Positions 57,388-64,000 of a stretch of 64,000 nucleotides of DNA are shown here, one piece after another (within the stretch, counting starts at the first letter, position 1; the number at the start of each line of letters is the position of its first letter). This DNA comes from Agrococcus jejuensis (lineage in GTDB: Bacteria > Actinomycetota > Actinomycetes > Actinomycetales > Microbacteriaceae): the NCBI RefSeq assembly GCF_900099705.1, contig NZ_LT629695.1, forward strand, positions 558,001 to 622,000, read 5' to 3'. The notes below the pieces were generated by a model. That model was not told where the DNA came from. It did no database searches and saw nothing but the letters and a program-made list of their open reading frames with translations. Both the position numbers and the translations under genes were made by a program.

Positions 57388-59567
57388 TGCCCGCCGAGGT
57401 CGTCGACCTCGAGATCCAGGGCATGACGTGCGCGTCGTGCGCCGCTCGCATCGAGCGGCGCCTCGGCCGCATGCCCGGCGTCGAGGCGACCGTGAACTAC
57501 GCGACCGAGGTCGCGCACGTGACGCTGCCCGCGGGCACGAGCGCCGCCGACGCCATCGCGACCGTCGAGGCCACCGGCTACGGCGCCTCCCTGCCCGAGC
57601 CCGACCGCGAGCGCTCGGACTCGCCGCTCGTGTGGCGGCTGTTCGTCGCCGCCGTGCTCGGCACGCCCGTCGTCGCCATGGGCATGGTGCCCGCGTTGCA
57701 GGTCGAGGGCTGGCAGTGGCTGTCGCTCGTGCTCGCGACGCCGATCGCCGTCTACTCGGCGTGGCCGTTCCACCGCGCCGCCGCCCTGGCGCTGCGCCAC
57801 GGCGCGACGACGATGGACACGCTCGTCTCCCTCGGCGTCACCGCCGCCTACCTCTGGTCGGTGTGGGCCCTCGTGTGGGGCGGCGCCGGCGAGATGGGCA
57901 TGCACATGGAGGGGCTGCTCTCGACCGGCGAGCACGCGGGCCTCTACCTCGAGGTCGTCGCGGCCGTCACGGCGTTCCTGCTCGCGGGGCGCCTCATCGA
58001 GCATCGCGCGCGCCGCGGCTCCGTCGACGCGCTGCGCTCCGTCGCACGCCTCGGCGCCCGCGAGGCCACGCGCCTCACCGACGCCGGCGAGGAGCGCGTG
58101 CCCGTGGATGCGCTCGTGGTGGGTGACCGCATCCGCGTCGTGCCCGGCGAGAAGATCGCGGCCGACGGCGTCGTCGTCGAGGGCGCCTCCACCGTGGATG
58201 CGTCGCTCGTGACCGGCGAGTCGATGCCCGTCGAGGTCACGTCAGGGTCCGCCGTGATCGGCGCGACCATCAACGGCTCCGGCGTGCTCGTGGTGCGCGC
58301 GACCGCCGTCGGCGGCGACACCGAGCTCGCGCGCATCGCCCGCCTGCTCGAGCAGGCGCAGGAGGGCAAGACGGCGGTGCAGCGCATCGCCGACCGCATC
58401 TCGTCGGTGTTCGTGCCCGTCGTCGTCGCGCTCTCGGTGCTCACGCTCGTCGGGTGGATCGTCGCGACCGGCGACGTGCAGCGCGCCTTCACCGCCGCGA
58501 TCGCCACGCTGATCATCGCCTGCCCGTGCGCGCTGGGCCTCGCGACCCCGACGGCGCTGCTCGCGGGTACGACCACGGGTGCCGAGCTCGGCATCCTCAT
58601 CCGCGACGCCCGCGTGCTCGAGGCCGCGCGCCGCGTGCGCGTGCTGCTCGCCGACAAGACCGGCACCATCACCGCCGGGCGCATGCGCCTCGAGGCGACG
58701 ACGGTCGCCGACGGCGAGGACGCCGAGCGCGTGCTGCGCGTCGCCGCGGCGCTCGAGCGCGGCAGCGAGCACCCCATCGCGAAGGCCATCGTCGCCGCTG
58801 CGCCCGACGCGCCTGCCGCGGCGTCGGTGCAGGCGGCGGCCGGCTTCGGCATCCACGGCGTCGTCGACGACGTCGCGGCGCAGGCCGGCTCGGCGGCGTG
58901 GATCGCGGATGCGTGGGCCGCTCCCCTGCCCGCATCCCTCGCCGCCGCGCTCGACGAGGCCGAGGCGCGCGGCGCCACGACCGTCGTCGTCGCATGGGAC
59001 GGCGCCGCCCGCGGCGTGCTCGCCGTGCGCGACGAGGTGCGCCCCACGAGCGCCGCCGCCGTCGCACGCCTCGCTCGCATGGGCGTGCGCGTGGGGATGG
59101 TGTCGGGCGACAACCCGCGCGCGGCGCACGCCGTTGCCCGCGAGGTCGGCATCGACGACGTCACCGCCGCCGCGACGCCCGCCGACAAGGTCGAGGCCGT
59201 GCGCGCCGCCCAGGCCGGCGGGTCGGTCGCGATGGTCGGCGACGGCGTCAACGACGCCGCAGCCCTCGCTGCTGCCGACCTCGGCATCGCCATGGGCACC
59301 GGCACGGATGCGGCGCAGCACGCCGCCGACGTCACGCTCGTGCACGGCGACCTCGAAGCCGCCGCCGACGCCATCGCCCTGTCGCGCCGCACGCTCGCGA
59401 CCATCCGCCTCAACCTCGTGTGGGCGTTCGCCTACAACACGATCGCGATCCCCGTCGCGATGGCGGGCCTGCTGACGCCGATGCTCGCGGGCCTCGCGAT
59501 GGCGCTGTCGAGCGTGCTCGTGGTGGCGTCGTCGCTCACGTTGCGGCTGTACAGGCCGCGGCGGTAG
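57387..59567 (+). CDS. copA: Copper-exporting P-type ATPase
   Basis: 726 residues. One N-terminal HMA domain with GMTCASC (Cys15, Cys18), then eight predicted TM helices with the metal motif IACPCALGLATPTA. The actuator has VTGESMPVEV, the phosphorylation site is LLADKTGTIT, and the nucleotide domain has GSEHPIAKA and MVGDGVNDAAAL. It pumps Cu(I) out using ATP. A Met/His-containing loop (GEMGMHMEG) between helices may face outside. Last gene of the operon; the palindromic repeat begins 35 nt after it. Confidence 0.95.
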   Translation: MPAEVVDLEIQGMTCASCAARIERRLGRMPGVEATVNYATEVAHVTLPAGTSAADAIATVEATGYGASLPEPDRERSDSPLVWRLFVAAVLGTPVVAMGMVPALQVEGWQWLSLVLATPIAVYSAWPFHRAAALALRHGATTMDTLVSLGVTAAYLWSVWALVWGGAGEMGMHMEGLLSTGEHAGLYLEVVAAVTAFLLAGRLIEHRARRGSVDALRSVARLGAREATRLTDAGEERVPVDALVVGDRIRVVPGEKIAADGVVVEGASTVDASLVTGESMPVEVTSGSAVIGATINGSGVLVVRATAVGGDTELARIARLLEQAQEGKTAVQRIADRISSVFVPVVVALSVLTLVGWIVATGDVQRAFTAAIATLIIACPCALGLATPTALLAGTTTGAELGILIRDARVLEAARRVRVLLADKTGTITAGRMRLEATTVADGEDAERVLRVAAALERGSEHPIAKAIVAAAPDAPAAASVQAAAGFGIHGVVDDVAAQAGSAAWIADAWAAPLPASLAAALDEAEARGATTVVVAWDGAARGVLAVRDEVRPTSAAAVARLARMGVRVGMVSGDNPRAAHAVAREVGIDDVTAAATPADKVEAVRAAQAGGSVAMVGDGVNDAAALAAADLGIAMGTGTDAAQHAADVTLVHGDLEAAADAIALSRRTLATIRLNLVWAFAYNTIAIPVAMAGLLTPMLAGLAMALSSVLVVASSLTLRLYRPRR

Positions 59568-59602
59568 GCGCCAGCTGCCGATCTGCGCTCGACTCCCCAC
59601 CA

Positions 59603-59753
59603 GCTGGTCGAGGAGCGCGCGAGCGCAGCGAGCACGCGTCACGAGACCACGCGACCGCCGCTCCTGCCCAGCCATGCGCGTGGTCGCGTCGAGCGGGCAC
59701 GTCGCGTGGCCTCGTGACGGCTGCAGCCTTCGGCTGCGGCCTCCTCGACCAGC
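59603..59753. repeat. Palindromic intergenic repeat, copy 2 (151 bp)
   Basis: The same element as at 29823: ends GCTGGTCGAGGAG (59603-59615) and CTCCTCGACCAGC (59741-59753), the same nested 19-bp arms and the same small hairpin near the right end. It differs at a few positions only. In the inner stem, copy 1 and copy 2 each carry one mismatch but at different positions. It lies after copA and before the end of the next, convergent gene. Confidence 0.85.
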
Positions 59754-59791
59754 GGTTGTGAGGCGGGCCCGATCGAAGACTCGGCGGAGCG

Positions 59792-60418
59792 CTAGGAGCC
59801 CAGCTGCGCCAGCAGCTCGTCGACGCGCACGCGGATGCGGTCGCGCAGCGTGCGCACGGCTCCCGAGCCGAGCCCCGCGGGGTCCTCGAAGTCCCAGTCC
59901 TCGGTGCGCTGCCCGTCGTGCAGCGGGGGCGGGTCGCACAGCATCGTCACGACGACGTCGGCCCGCGAGAGCACCTCGGGCGTGAGTGGCTTCGGGAAGC
60001 CCGGGTGGGCGACGCCCACCTCGGCGAGCGCATCCGCCACCGAGCGCAGCACGGTCGCGACGGGTCGCACGCCCGCCGACGACGCGAGCACGGGCGCACC
60101 CGAGGCGCGCACGAGCGCCTCGGCGAGGATCGACATGCCGTCGTTGCGCGTCGACAGGAACAGCACGCGCGGCACGCCGGGCGACACCGTGGCGTCGAGC
60201 GCGTCGAGCCGGGCGGCGGCGAGGTCGACGGCGCGCTGCTGCAGGCGCTCGTGGCCGGCGTCGATCGCGGCGAGCAGATCGCGCGAGTGGTGCACGAGCG
60301 TCGTCACGGTGCCTGCGTCGAGCGTGGGGTGCGCATCGACGAGCGCGACGGCGGCGTCGTCGAGCGACACGGGCTCGTCGCCCTGCCTGCCCCGCCTGCC
60401 GCGCATGCCTCCCAGCAT
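59792..60418 (-). CDS. LMW-phosphatase/ArsC-fold protein lacking catalytic Cys and Arg
   Basis: 208 residues. An N-terminal three-helix domain (about 15-75), as found before many actinobacterial ArsC proteins, precedes an LMW-phosphatase-like domain. The phosphate loop normally reads C-T-H-N-A-G-R-S; here it is S-T-R-N-D-G-M-S (Ser89, Met95), so both the nucleophile and the phosphate-binding Arg are gone. The second redox region TMLCDPPPLHDGQRTEDWD also lacks the usual Cys pair, but the general Asp of EDWDFEDPAG stays. Probably a non-catalytic, binding or regulatory protein. The start is uncertain (60418 or 60406). Confidence 0.82.
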   Translation of the reverse strand: MLGGMRGRRGRQGDEPVSLDDAAVALVDAHPTLDAGTVTTLVHHSRDLLAAIDAGHERLQQRAVDLAAARLDALDATVSPGVPRVLFLSTRNDGMSILAEALVRASGAPVLASSAGVRPVATVLRSVADALAEVGVAHPGFPKPLTPEVLSRADVVVTMLCDPPPLHDGQRTEDWDFEDPAGLGSGAVRTLRDRIRVRVDELLAQLGS

Positions 60419-60421
60419 GGC

Positions 60422-61885
60422 CTAGGCGCCCATCCGAGCGCTGTCCGCGTCGGCCTCGTCGGGCGCGTGCCGCTCGAGGAAGTCGTACAGCTCGGCGTCG
60501 TCGACGCCCGGGAAGGTGCCCGACGGCAGCGGCGCCAGCGTGTGCTGGTGCATGCGCGCCGACGCCCACGCGCTCGTGCGCCAGCGGTCGGCGATCTCGG
60601 GCGCCGGCTGCGAGCAGCACGTCTTGTCTGGGCACCGCGACTGGTCGCGGCGCTGCGTCGACGAGCCGCGGAACCACTTCGCCGTGTCGAACGGCACGCC
60701 CACGGTGATCGAGAACTCGCCGTCGGTGCCTGTGCCGGTCTGCGACGAGCACCAGAAGGTGCCGACGGGCGTGTCGGTGTACTGGTAGAACTCCGTCGTG
60801 CGCGACGCGCGGTCGAAGGCCGTGCGGGCGGCGAAGTGCCTGCACACCACCTGTCCCTCGATCGCTCCCGACGCATCCATGGGCAGCGGCAGCCCGTCGT
60901 TCTCGTACGCGCGCATGAGGGCGCCGTCGTCGCCGACGCGCAGGAAGTGCACCTGCAGGCCGAGGTCGACGGTCGCGAGGTTCGTGAAGCGCATGGCGGC
61001 GGACTCGTGCGTGACGCCGAACGCGTCGCGGAAGTCCTCGACGGCGATGTTGCGCTCCTGCTTCGCCCGCCGCAGGTACTCGACCGACGCCGTGCGCGGC
61101 ATGAGCGTGGCGGCGGCGAAGTAGTTGATCTCGAGCCGCTGCTGCAGGAACTCCCGGTACGACGTCGGCTCGGAATGGCCGAGCAGGCGGTGCGCGATCG
61201 CCTGCAGCGCCATGGAGCGCAGGCCGTGGCCGCCGGGGATGGATGCGGGCGGCAGGTAGATGCGGCCGTGCTCGAGGTCGGTGACCGAGCGCGTGGAGTG
61301 CGGCAGGTCGGTGACGTAGACGAGCTCGAAGCCGATGCGCGTCGCCATGTCGGCGACGGCGCGGTGCGTGAGGGCGCCGCGCTCGTGGCCGACGGCGGCG
61401 AGCTGCTCCTCGGCGAGCGCGTCGAGCTCGGGCATCGCGTTGTCGGCCTGCTGCATCTGCAGGCGGATGGCGGTGGAGTCGCGGCGCGCCTGCTCGGGCG
61501 TCGCGATCGCCTCGCGCGAGCGGCGGTCGAGCTCGCGCTGCAGGCCGACGAGCGAGCGCAGCACCTCGTCGGGCATCGTCTTCGACGCGCGCACGTGCGG
61601 CAGGCCGAGGCGCGAGTACACCGTGCCCTCCTGCAGACGCTGCAGCTCGAGCTCCATGCGGGAGCGCTCGGTGGGCGGCTCCTCCGACAGCAGGTCGGTC
61701 GTCGTGACGTCGAGGGCGGCGGCGATGGCCTGCAGCTGCGACAGCCGCGGCTCGCGCTTGCCGTTCTCCATGAGCGACAGCTGGCTGCCCGCGAGGCCCA
61801 CGAGGTCGCCGAGCCCGTCGAGCGTCAGGCCCGCGCGACCGCGGTAGTGCCGGATGCGGTGGCCGAGGACTGCAAGATCGCTCAC
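60422..61885 (-). CDS. XRE-type regulator of the RamB/ScfR family
   Basis: 487 residues. N-terminal HTH ([20 protein letters not shown] to about 60), a middle domain like IrrE/ImmA peptidases but with HRLLGH where the zinc HExxH should be, and a C-terminal domain of the short-chain fatty acyl regulator family with CPDKTCC. Corynebacterium RamB of this family controls acetate and glyoxylate metabolism genes. It diverges from PEP carboxykinase, its probable target. The GTG at 61885 is supported by TACGCT 6 nt upstream; the ATG at 61921 is not. Confidence 0.88.
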   Translation of the reverse strand: MSDLAVLGHRIRHYRGRAGLTLDGLGDLVGLAGSQLSLMENGKREPRLSQLQAIAAALDVTTTDLLSEEPPTERSRMELELQRLQEGTVYSRLGLPHVRASKTMPDEVLRSLVGLQRELDRRSREAIATPEQARRDSTAIRLQMQQADNAMPELDALAEEQLAAVGHERGALTHRAVADMATRIGFELVYVTDLPHSTRSVTDLEHGRIYLPPASIPGGHGLRSMALQAIAHRLLGHSEPTSYREFLQQRLEINYFAAATLMPRTASVEYLRRAKQERNIAVEDFRDAFGVTHESAAMRFTNLATVDLGLQVHFLRVGDDGALMRAYENDGLPLPMDASGAIEGQVVCRHFAARTAFDRASRTTEFYQYTDTPVGTFWCSSQTGTGTDGEFSITVGVPFDTAKWFRGSSTQRRDQSRCPDKTCCSQPAPEIADRWRTSAWASARMHQHTLAPLPSGTFPGVDDAELYDFLERHAPDEADADSARMGA

Positions 61886-61891
61886 ACCGGC

Positions 61892-61897
61892 AGCGTA
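61892..61897 (-). promoter_or_regulatory. -10 box (TACGCT) of the RamB-like gene, leaderless
   Basis: TACGCT ends 6 nt before the GTG at 61885. Confidence 0.45.
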
Positions 61898-61923
61898 GCG
61901 AAAGAAGCGGCGAACATTCACCC

Positions 61924-61963
61924 CGCAAGTGGGCGATTCGGCCGGAAAGTCGGCGCAAGGTGG
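61924..61963 (+). promoter_or_regulatory. Direct repeats CGCAAGTGG / CGCAAGGTGG before pckG
   Basis: CGCAAGTGG (61924-61932) and CGCAAGGTGG (61954-61963) start 30 bp apart, three helical turns, in the RamB-pckG intergenic region. They contain GCAA as do RamB boxes. The second copy also overlaps the pckG ribosome-binding region. Binding by the RamB-like protein is inference. Confidence 0.38.
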
Positions 61964-61968
61964 AAGAC

Positions 61969-63855
61969 ATGACGATCCTTCCTCCGCCTCCGACGGCCGG
62001 CGCCTCCGCCGCGAAGGCCGCGCGCACGCTCATCGGCGCCCCCGACGGCACCGCCCCGTCGGTCGTCGAGTGGGTCGCGAGCGTCGCTCGCCTCACGGAG
62101 CCCGCGCACGTGCAGTGGTGCGACGGCACCGACGCCGAGTTCGGCTCGCTCGTCGAGACGATGCTCGACGCCGGCACGATCGTGCCCGTGCCCGCACGGC
62201 CCGGCAGCTACCTCGCCCGCAGCCACCCCGACGACGTCGCCCGCGTCGAGGACCGCACCTTCATCTGCTCCGTCGACGACGAGGATGCGGGCCCCACGAA
62301 CCACTGGCGCGACCCCGAGTCGATGCGCGAGACGCTCGGCGGGCTCTTCCAGGGCGCGATGCGCGGCCGCACGATGTACGTCATCCCCTTCTCGATGGGC
62401 CCCGTCGGCGGCCCCATCTCGAAGCTCGGCATCGAGCTCACCGACTCCCCCTACGTCGTCGCGAGCATGCACGCCATGACGCGCGTCGGCACGAACGTGC
62501 TGGATGCGATCGCCGAGGGCGAGGACTGGGTGCCCGCCGTGCACTCCGTCGGCGCCCCGCTCGCGGCGGGCCGGGCCGACACCCCGTGGCCGTGCAACCC
62601 GACGAAGTACATCTCGCACTTCCCCGAGACGCGCGAGATCTGGTCGTTCGGCTCGGCGTACGGCGGCAACGCCCTGCTGGCGAAGAAGTGCTTCGCGCTG
62701 CGCATCGCCTCGGTGCAGGCGCGCGACGAGGGCTGGCTCGCCGAGCACATGCTCATCGTGCGCATGACGCACGACGACGGCCGCCGCCTGCACCTCGCCG
62801 CCGCGTTCCCGTCGGCGTGCGGCAAGACGAACCTCGCGATGCTCAAGCCATCGATCCCCGGCTGGAACGTCGAGACGATCGGCGACGACATCGCCTGGAT
62901 GCGCACGGGCGCCGACGGCAGCCTGCACGCCATCAACCCCGAGAACGGCTTCTTCGGCGTCGCCCCCGGCACGTCGGAGGCGACGAACGCGACGGCGATG
63001 GCGATGCTCGACCGCGACACGATCTTCACGAACGTCGCGCTCACCGACGACGGCGACGTGTGGTGGGAGGGCATGACGAAGCACGCCCCCGAGGGCCTCA
63101 CCGACTGGCGCGGCGAGCGTTGGACACCCGAGTCGGGCCGCCCGGCAGCGCACCCGAACGCGCGCTTCACGGTGCGGGCGACGCAGTGCCCGTCGATCGC
63201 CGACGACTGGGATGCACCCGAGGGCGTGCCGATCGACGCGATCGTGTTCGGCGGCCGCCGCCCGTCGCAGGTGCCGCTCGTGATGCAGGCGCGCGACTGG
63301 GAGCACGGCGTCTACGTGGGCGCGACGATCTCGAGCCAGCAGACCGCCGCGGCCGAGGGTCCCGTCGGCGCGATCCGCCGCGACCCGTTCGCGATGCTGC
63401 CGTTCTGCGGCTACGACATGGGCGACTACTTCCGTCACTGGCTCGACATCGGCCAGCGCCTCGGCCGCAACGCGCCCGCGATCTTCAGCGTCAACTGGTT
63501 CCGCCGCGACGCCGACGGCGGGTTCCTGTGGCCCGGCTTCAGCGAGAACGCGCGCGTGCTCGAGTGGATCGCCGGCCGCGTCGCCGGCACCGCCGACGGC
63601 GTCGACACCGCGATCGGCGTGCTGCCGAGCGACGGCGCGCTCGACGTGTCGGGCCTCGACCTGCCCGAGGGCGTGCTCGACGAGCTGCTCGAGGTCGATG
63701 CGCCCGCATGGCTCGCCGAGCTGGTCGACGTGGATGCGTTCTTCAGCCAGTTCGAGCGCCTGCCGTTCGGCCTGCGCCGCCAGCTGAACCACGTGCGCTG
63801 GCGCCTCGAGCAGCAGACGGCCGCCGAGCCCGACGCCGCGCTCGCCGCCGCGTAG
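61969..63855 (+). CDS. pckG: Phosphoenolpyruvate carboxykinase (GTP)
   Basis: 628 residues of the GTP-dependent class. P-loop [16 protein letters not shown] with CGKTN at 284-288, metal site [18 protein letters not shown], substrate loop [14 protein letters not shown], and the guanine-binding [13 protein letters not shown] region. It converts oxaloacetate to PEP for gluconeogenesis. The ATG at 61969 has AAGGTGG 5 nt upstream; a GTG at 61960 is the alternative. Divergent from a RamB-type regulator and followed by a strong terminator. Confidence 0.97.
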   Translation: MTILPPPPTAGASAAKAARTLIGAPDGTAPSVVEWVASVARLTEPAHVQWCDGTDAEFGSLVETMLDAGTIVPVPARPGSYLARSHPDDVARVEDRTFICSVDDEDAGPTNHWRDPESMRETLGGLFQGAMRGRTMYVIPFSMGPVGGPISKLGIELTDSPYVVASMHAMTRVGTNVLDAIAEGEDWVPAVHSVGAPLAAGRADTPWPCNPTKYISHFPETREIWSFGSAYGGNALLAKKCFALRIASVQARDEGWLAEHMLIVRMTHDDGRRLHLAAAFPSACGKTNLAMLKPSIPGWNVETIGDDIAWMRTGADGSLHAINPENGFFGVAPGTSEATNATAMAMLDRDTIFTNVALTDDGDVWWEGMTKHAPEGLTDWRGERWTPESGRPAAHPNARFTVRATQCPSIADDWDAPEGVPIDAIVFGGRRPSQVPLVMQARDWEHGVYVGATISSQQTAAAEGPVGAIRRDPFAMLPFCGYDMGDYFRHWLDIGQRLGRNAPAIFSVNWFRRDADGGFLWPGFSENARVLEWIAGRVAGTADGVDTAIGVLPSDGALDVSGLDLPEGVLDELLEVDAPAWLAELVDVDAFFSQFERLPFGLRRQLNHVRWRLEQQTAAEPDAALAAA

Positions 63856-63875
63856 GCGCGAGCGCCCACCAGACC

Positions 63876-63910
63876 CGGAGCCCCGACCGCGCGACACGGT
63901 CGGGGCTCCG
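63876..63910 (+). terminator. Strong hairpin terminator after pckG
   Basis: CGGAGCCCCGACCG (63876-63889), a 7-nt loop, CGGTCGGGGCTCCG (63897-63910): a perfect 14-bp stem beginning 21 nt after the pckG stop. There is no T-run. Confidence 0.85.
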
Positions 63911-63988
63911 TGGTGTGCGGGGCGCATCGCCTGCGCCGCGGCGCGGATCTGTCTTCACCCACCCTCGCTCCTCGCCCTCCCAACCGCT

Positions 63989-64000
63989 CCTCGAGGTGCG
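63989..64000. repeat. Possible start of another second-family repeat
   Basis: The last bases, cctcgaggtgcg, match the beginning of the element at 37443 (gaggtgcg core). The copy is cut by the window edge, so this is tentative. Confidence 0.3.

Overview
This is a gene-dense, very GC-rich window (roughly 70% or more by eye, with G/C at most third codon positions). Gene content and order point to an actinobacterium of the Micrococcales, most likely Microbacteriaceae. Evidence for this: frequent GTG starts, ATGA/GTGA/TGATG overlaps between genes, -10 boxes of the TANNNT type placed 6-7 nt before start codons, an actinobacterial argS-lysA-hom-thrC-thrB-rho-prfA / prmC-tsaC-wecA-atpI-atpBEFHAGDC order, DUF3090/SCO1664/MSMEG_4193-type genes and a guanidine-III riboswitch. 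I cannot name the species. No gap between genes exceeds about 220 bases.

Layout. (1) 1-10105, minus strand: one tight operon, PP2C phosphatase > Ser/Thr kinase > 1911-residue membrane-anchored Ig-like/FN3 protein > MoxR AAA ATPase > DUF58 > the first codons of a gene cut by the window edge, a transglutaminase by analogy. It resembles the PFNA-type cluster I recall from bifidobacteria. (2) 10240-13818, plus: Lrp/AsnC regulator, class III aminotransferase and gamma-glutamyltransferase. (3) 13824-16673, minus: DUF4192, aldo/keto reductase and YaaA. (4) 16670-26859, minus: the F1Fo ATP synthase operon preceded by atpI-like, WecA-like, tsaC and prmC genes. (5) 26860-38835: a mixed-strand accessory block holding cysK-cysE, small orphan genes, the DUF3090 trio, an IclR-controlled GntP/CoA-transferase/HMG-CoA-lyase operon, a lipoprotein, a riboswitch-controlled pair of guanidinium-type SMR exporters and a GNAT. 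(6) 38836-49310, minus: prfA, rho, thrB, thrC, hom, lysA, a DUF2993 gene and argS. (7) 49333-56655: lipoprotein, transglutaminase, tRNA-Arg(CCG), divergent MFS/TetR, alkyladenine glycosylase, cupin plus FAD oxidase, and a membrane acyltransferase. (8) 56731-59567: CsoR-CopZ-CopA copper operon. (9) 59792-63910: a degenerate LMW-phosphatase-like protein, and a RamB/ScfR-type regulator divergent from GTP-dependent PEP carboxykinase with a strong terminator.

How it fits together. Regions 4 and 6 together reproduce the argS...prfA-prmC...atpC order known from Mycobacterium, but here it is split between prfA and prmC by the 12-kb block of region 5, and rpmE is absent between rho and prfA. A 151-153-bp palindromic repeat occurs twice (29823 and 59603). 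A second repeat type lies at 37443, and a possible third stretch of it starts at the right-hand end of the window. Many start codons could be fixed because a TANNNT box lies exactly 6 or 7 nt upstream, which implies leaderless mRNAs.

Most interesting items: the guanidine-III riboswitch with its SMR pair; the kinase/giant surface-protein operon; the split superoperon; the pervasive leaderless promoters, including an overlapping divergent pair; a phosphatase-fold protein that has lost both its catalytic Cys and Arg; and an AtpB that appears to start at CTG. Everything here is read by eye. No database search or alignment was run.
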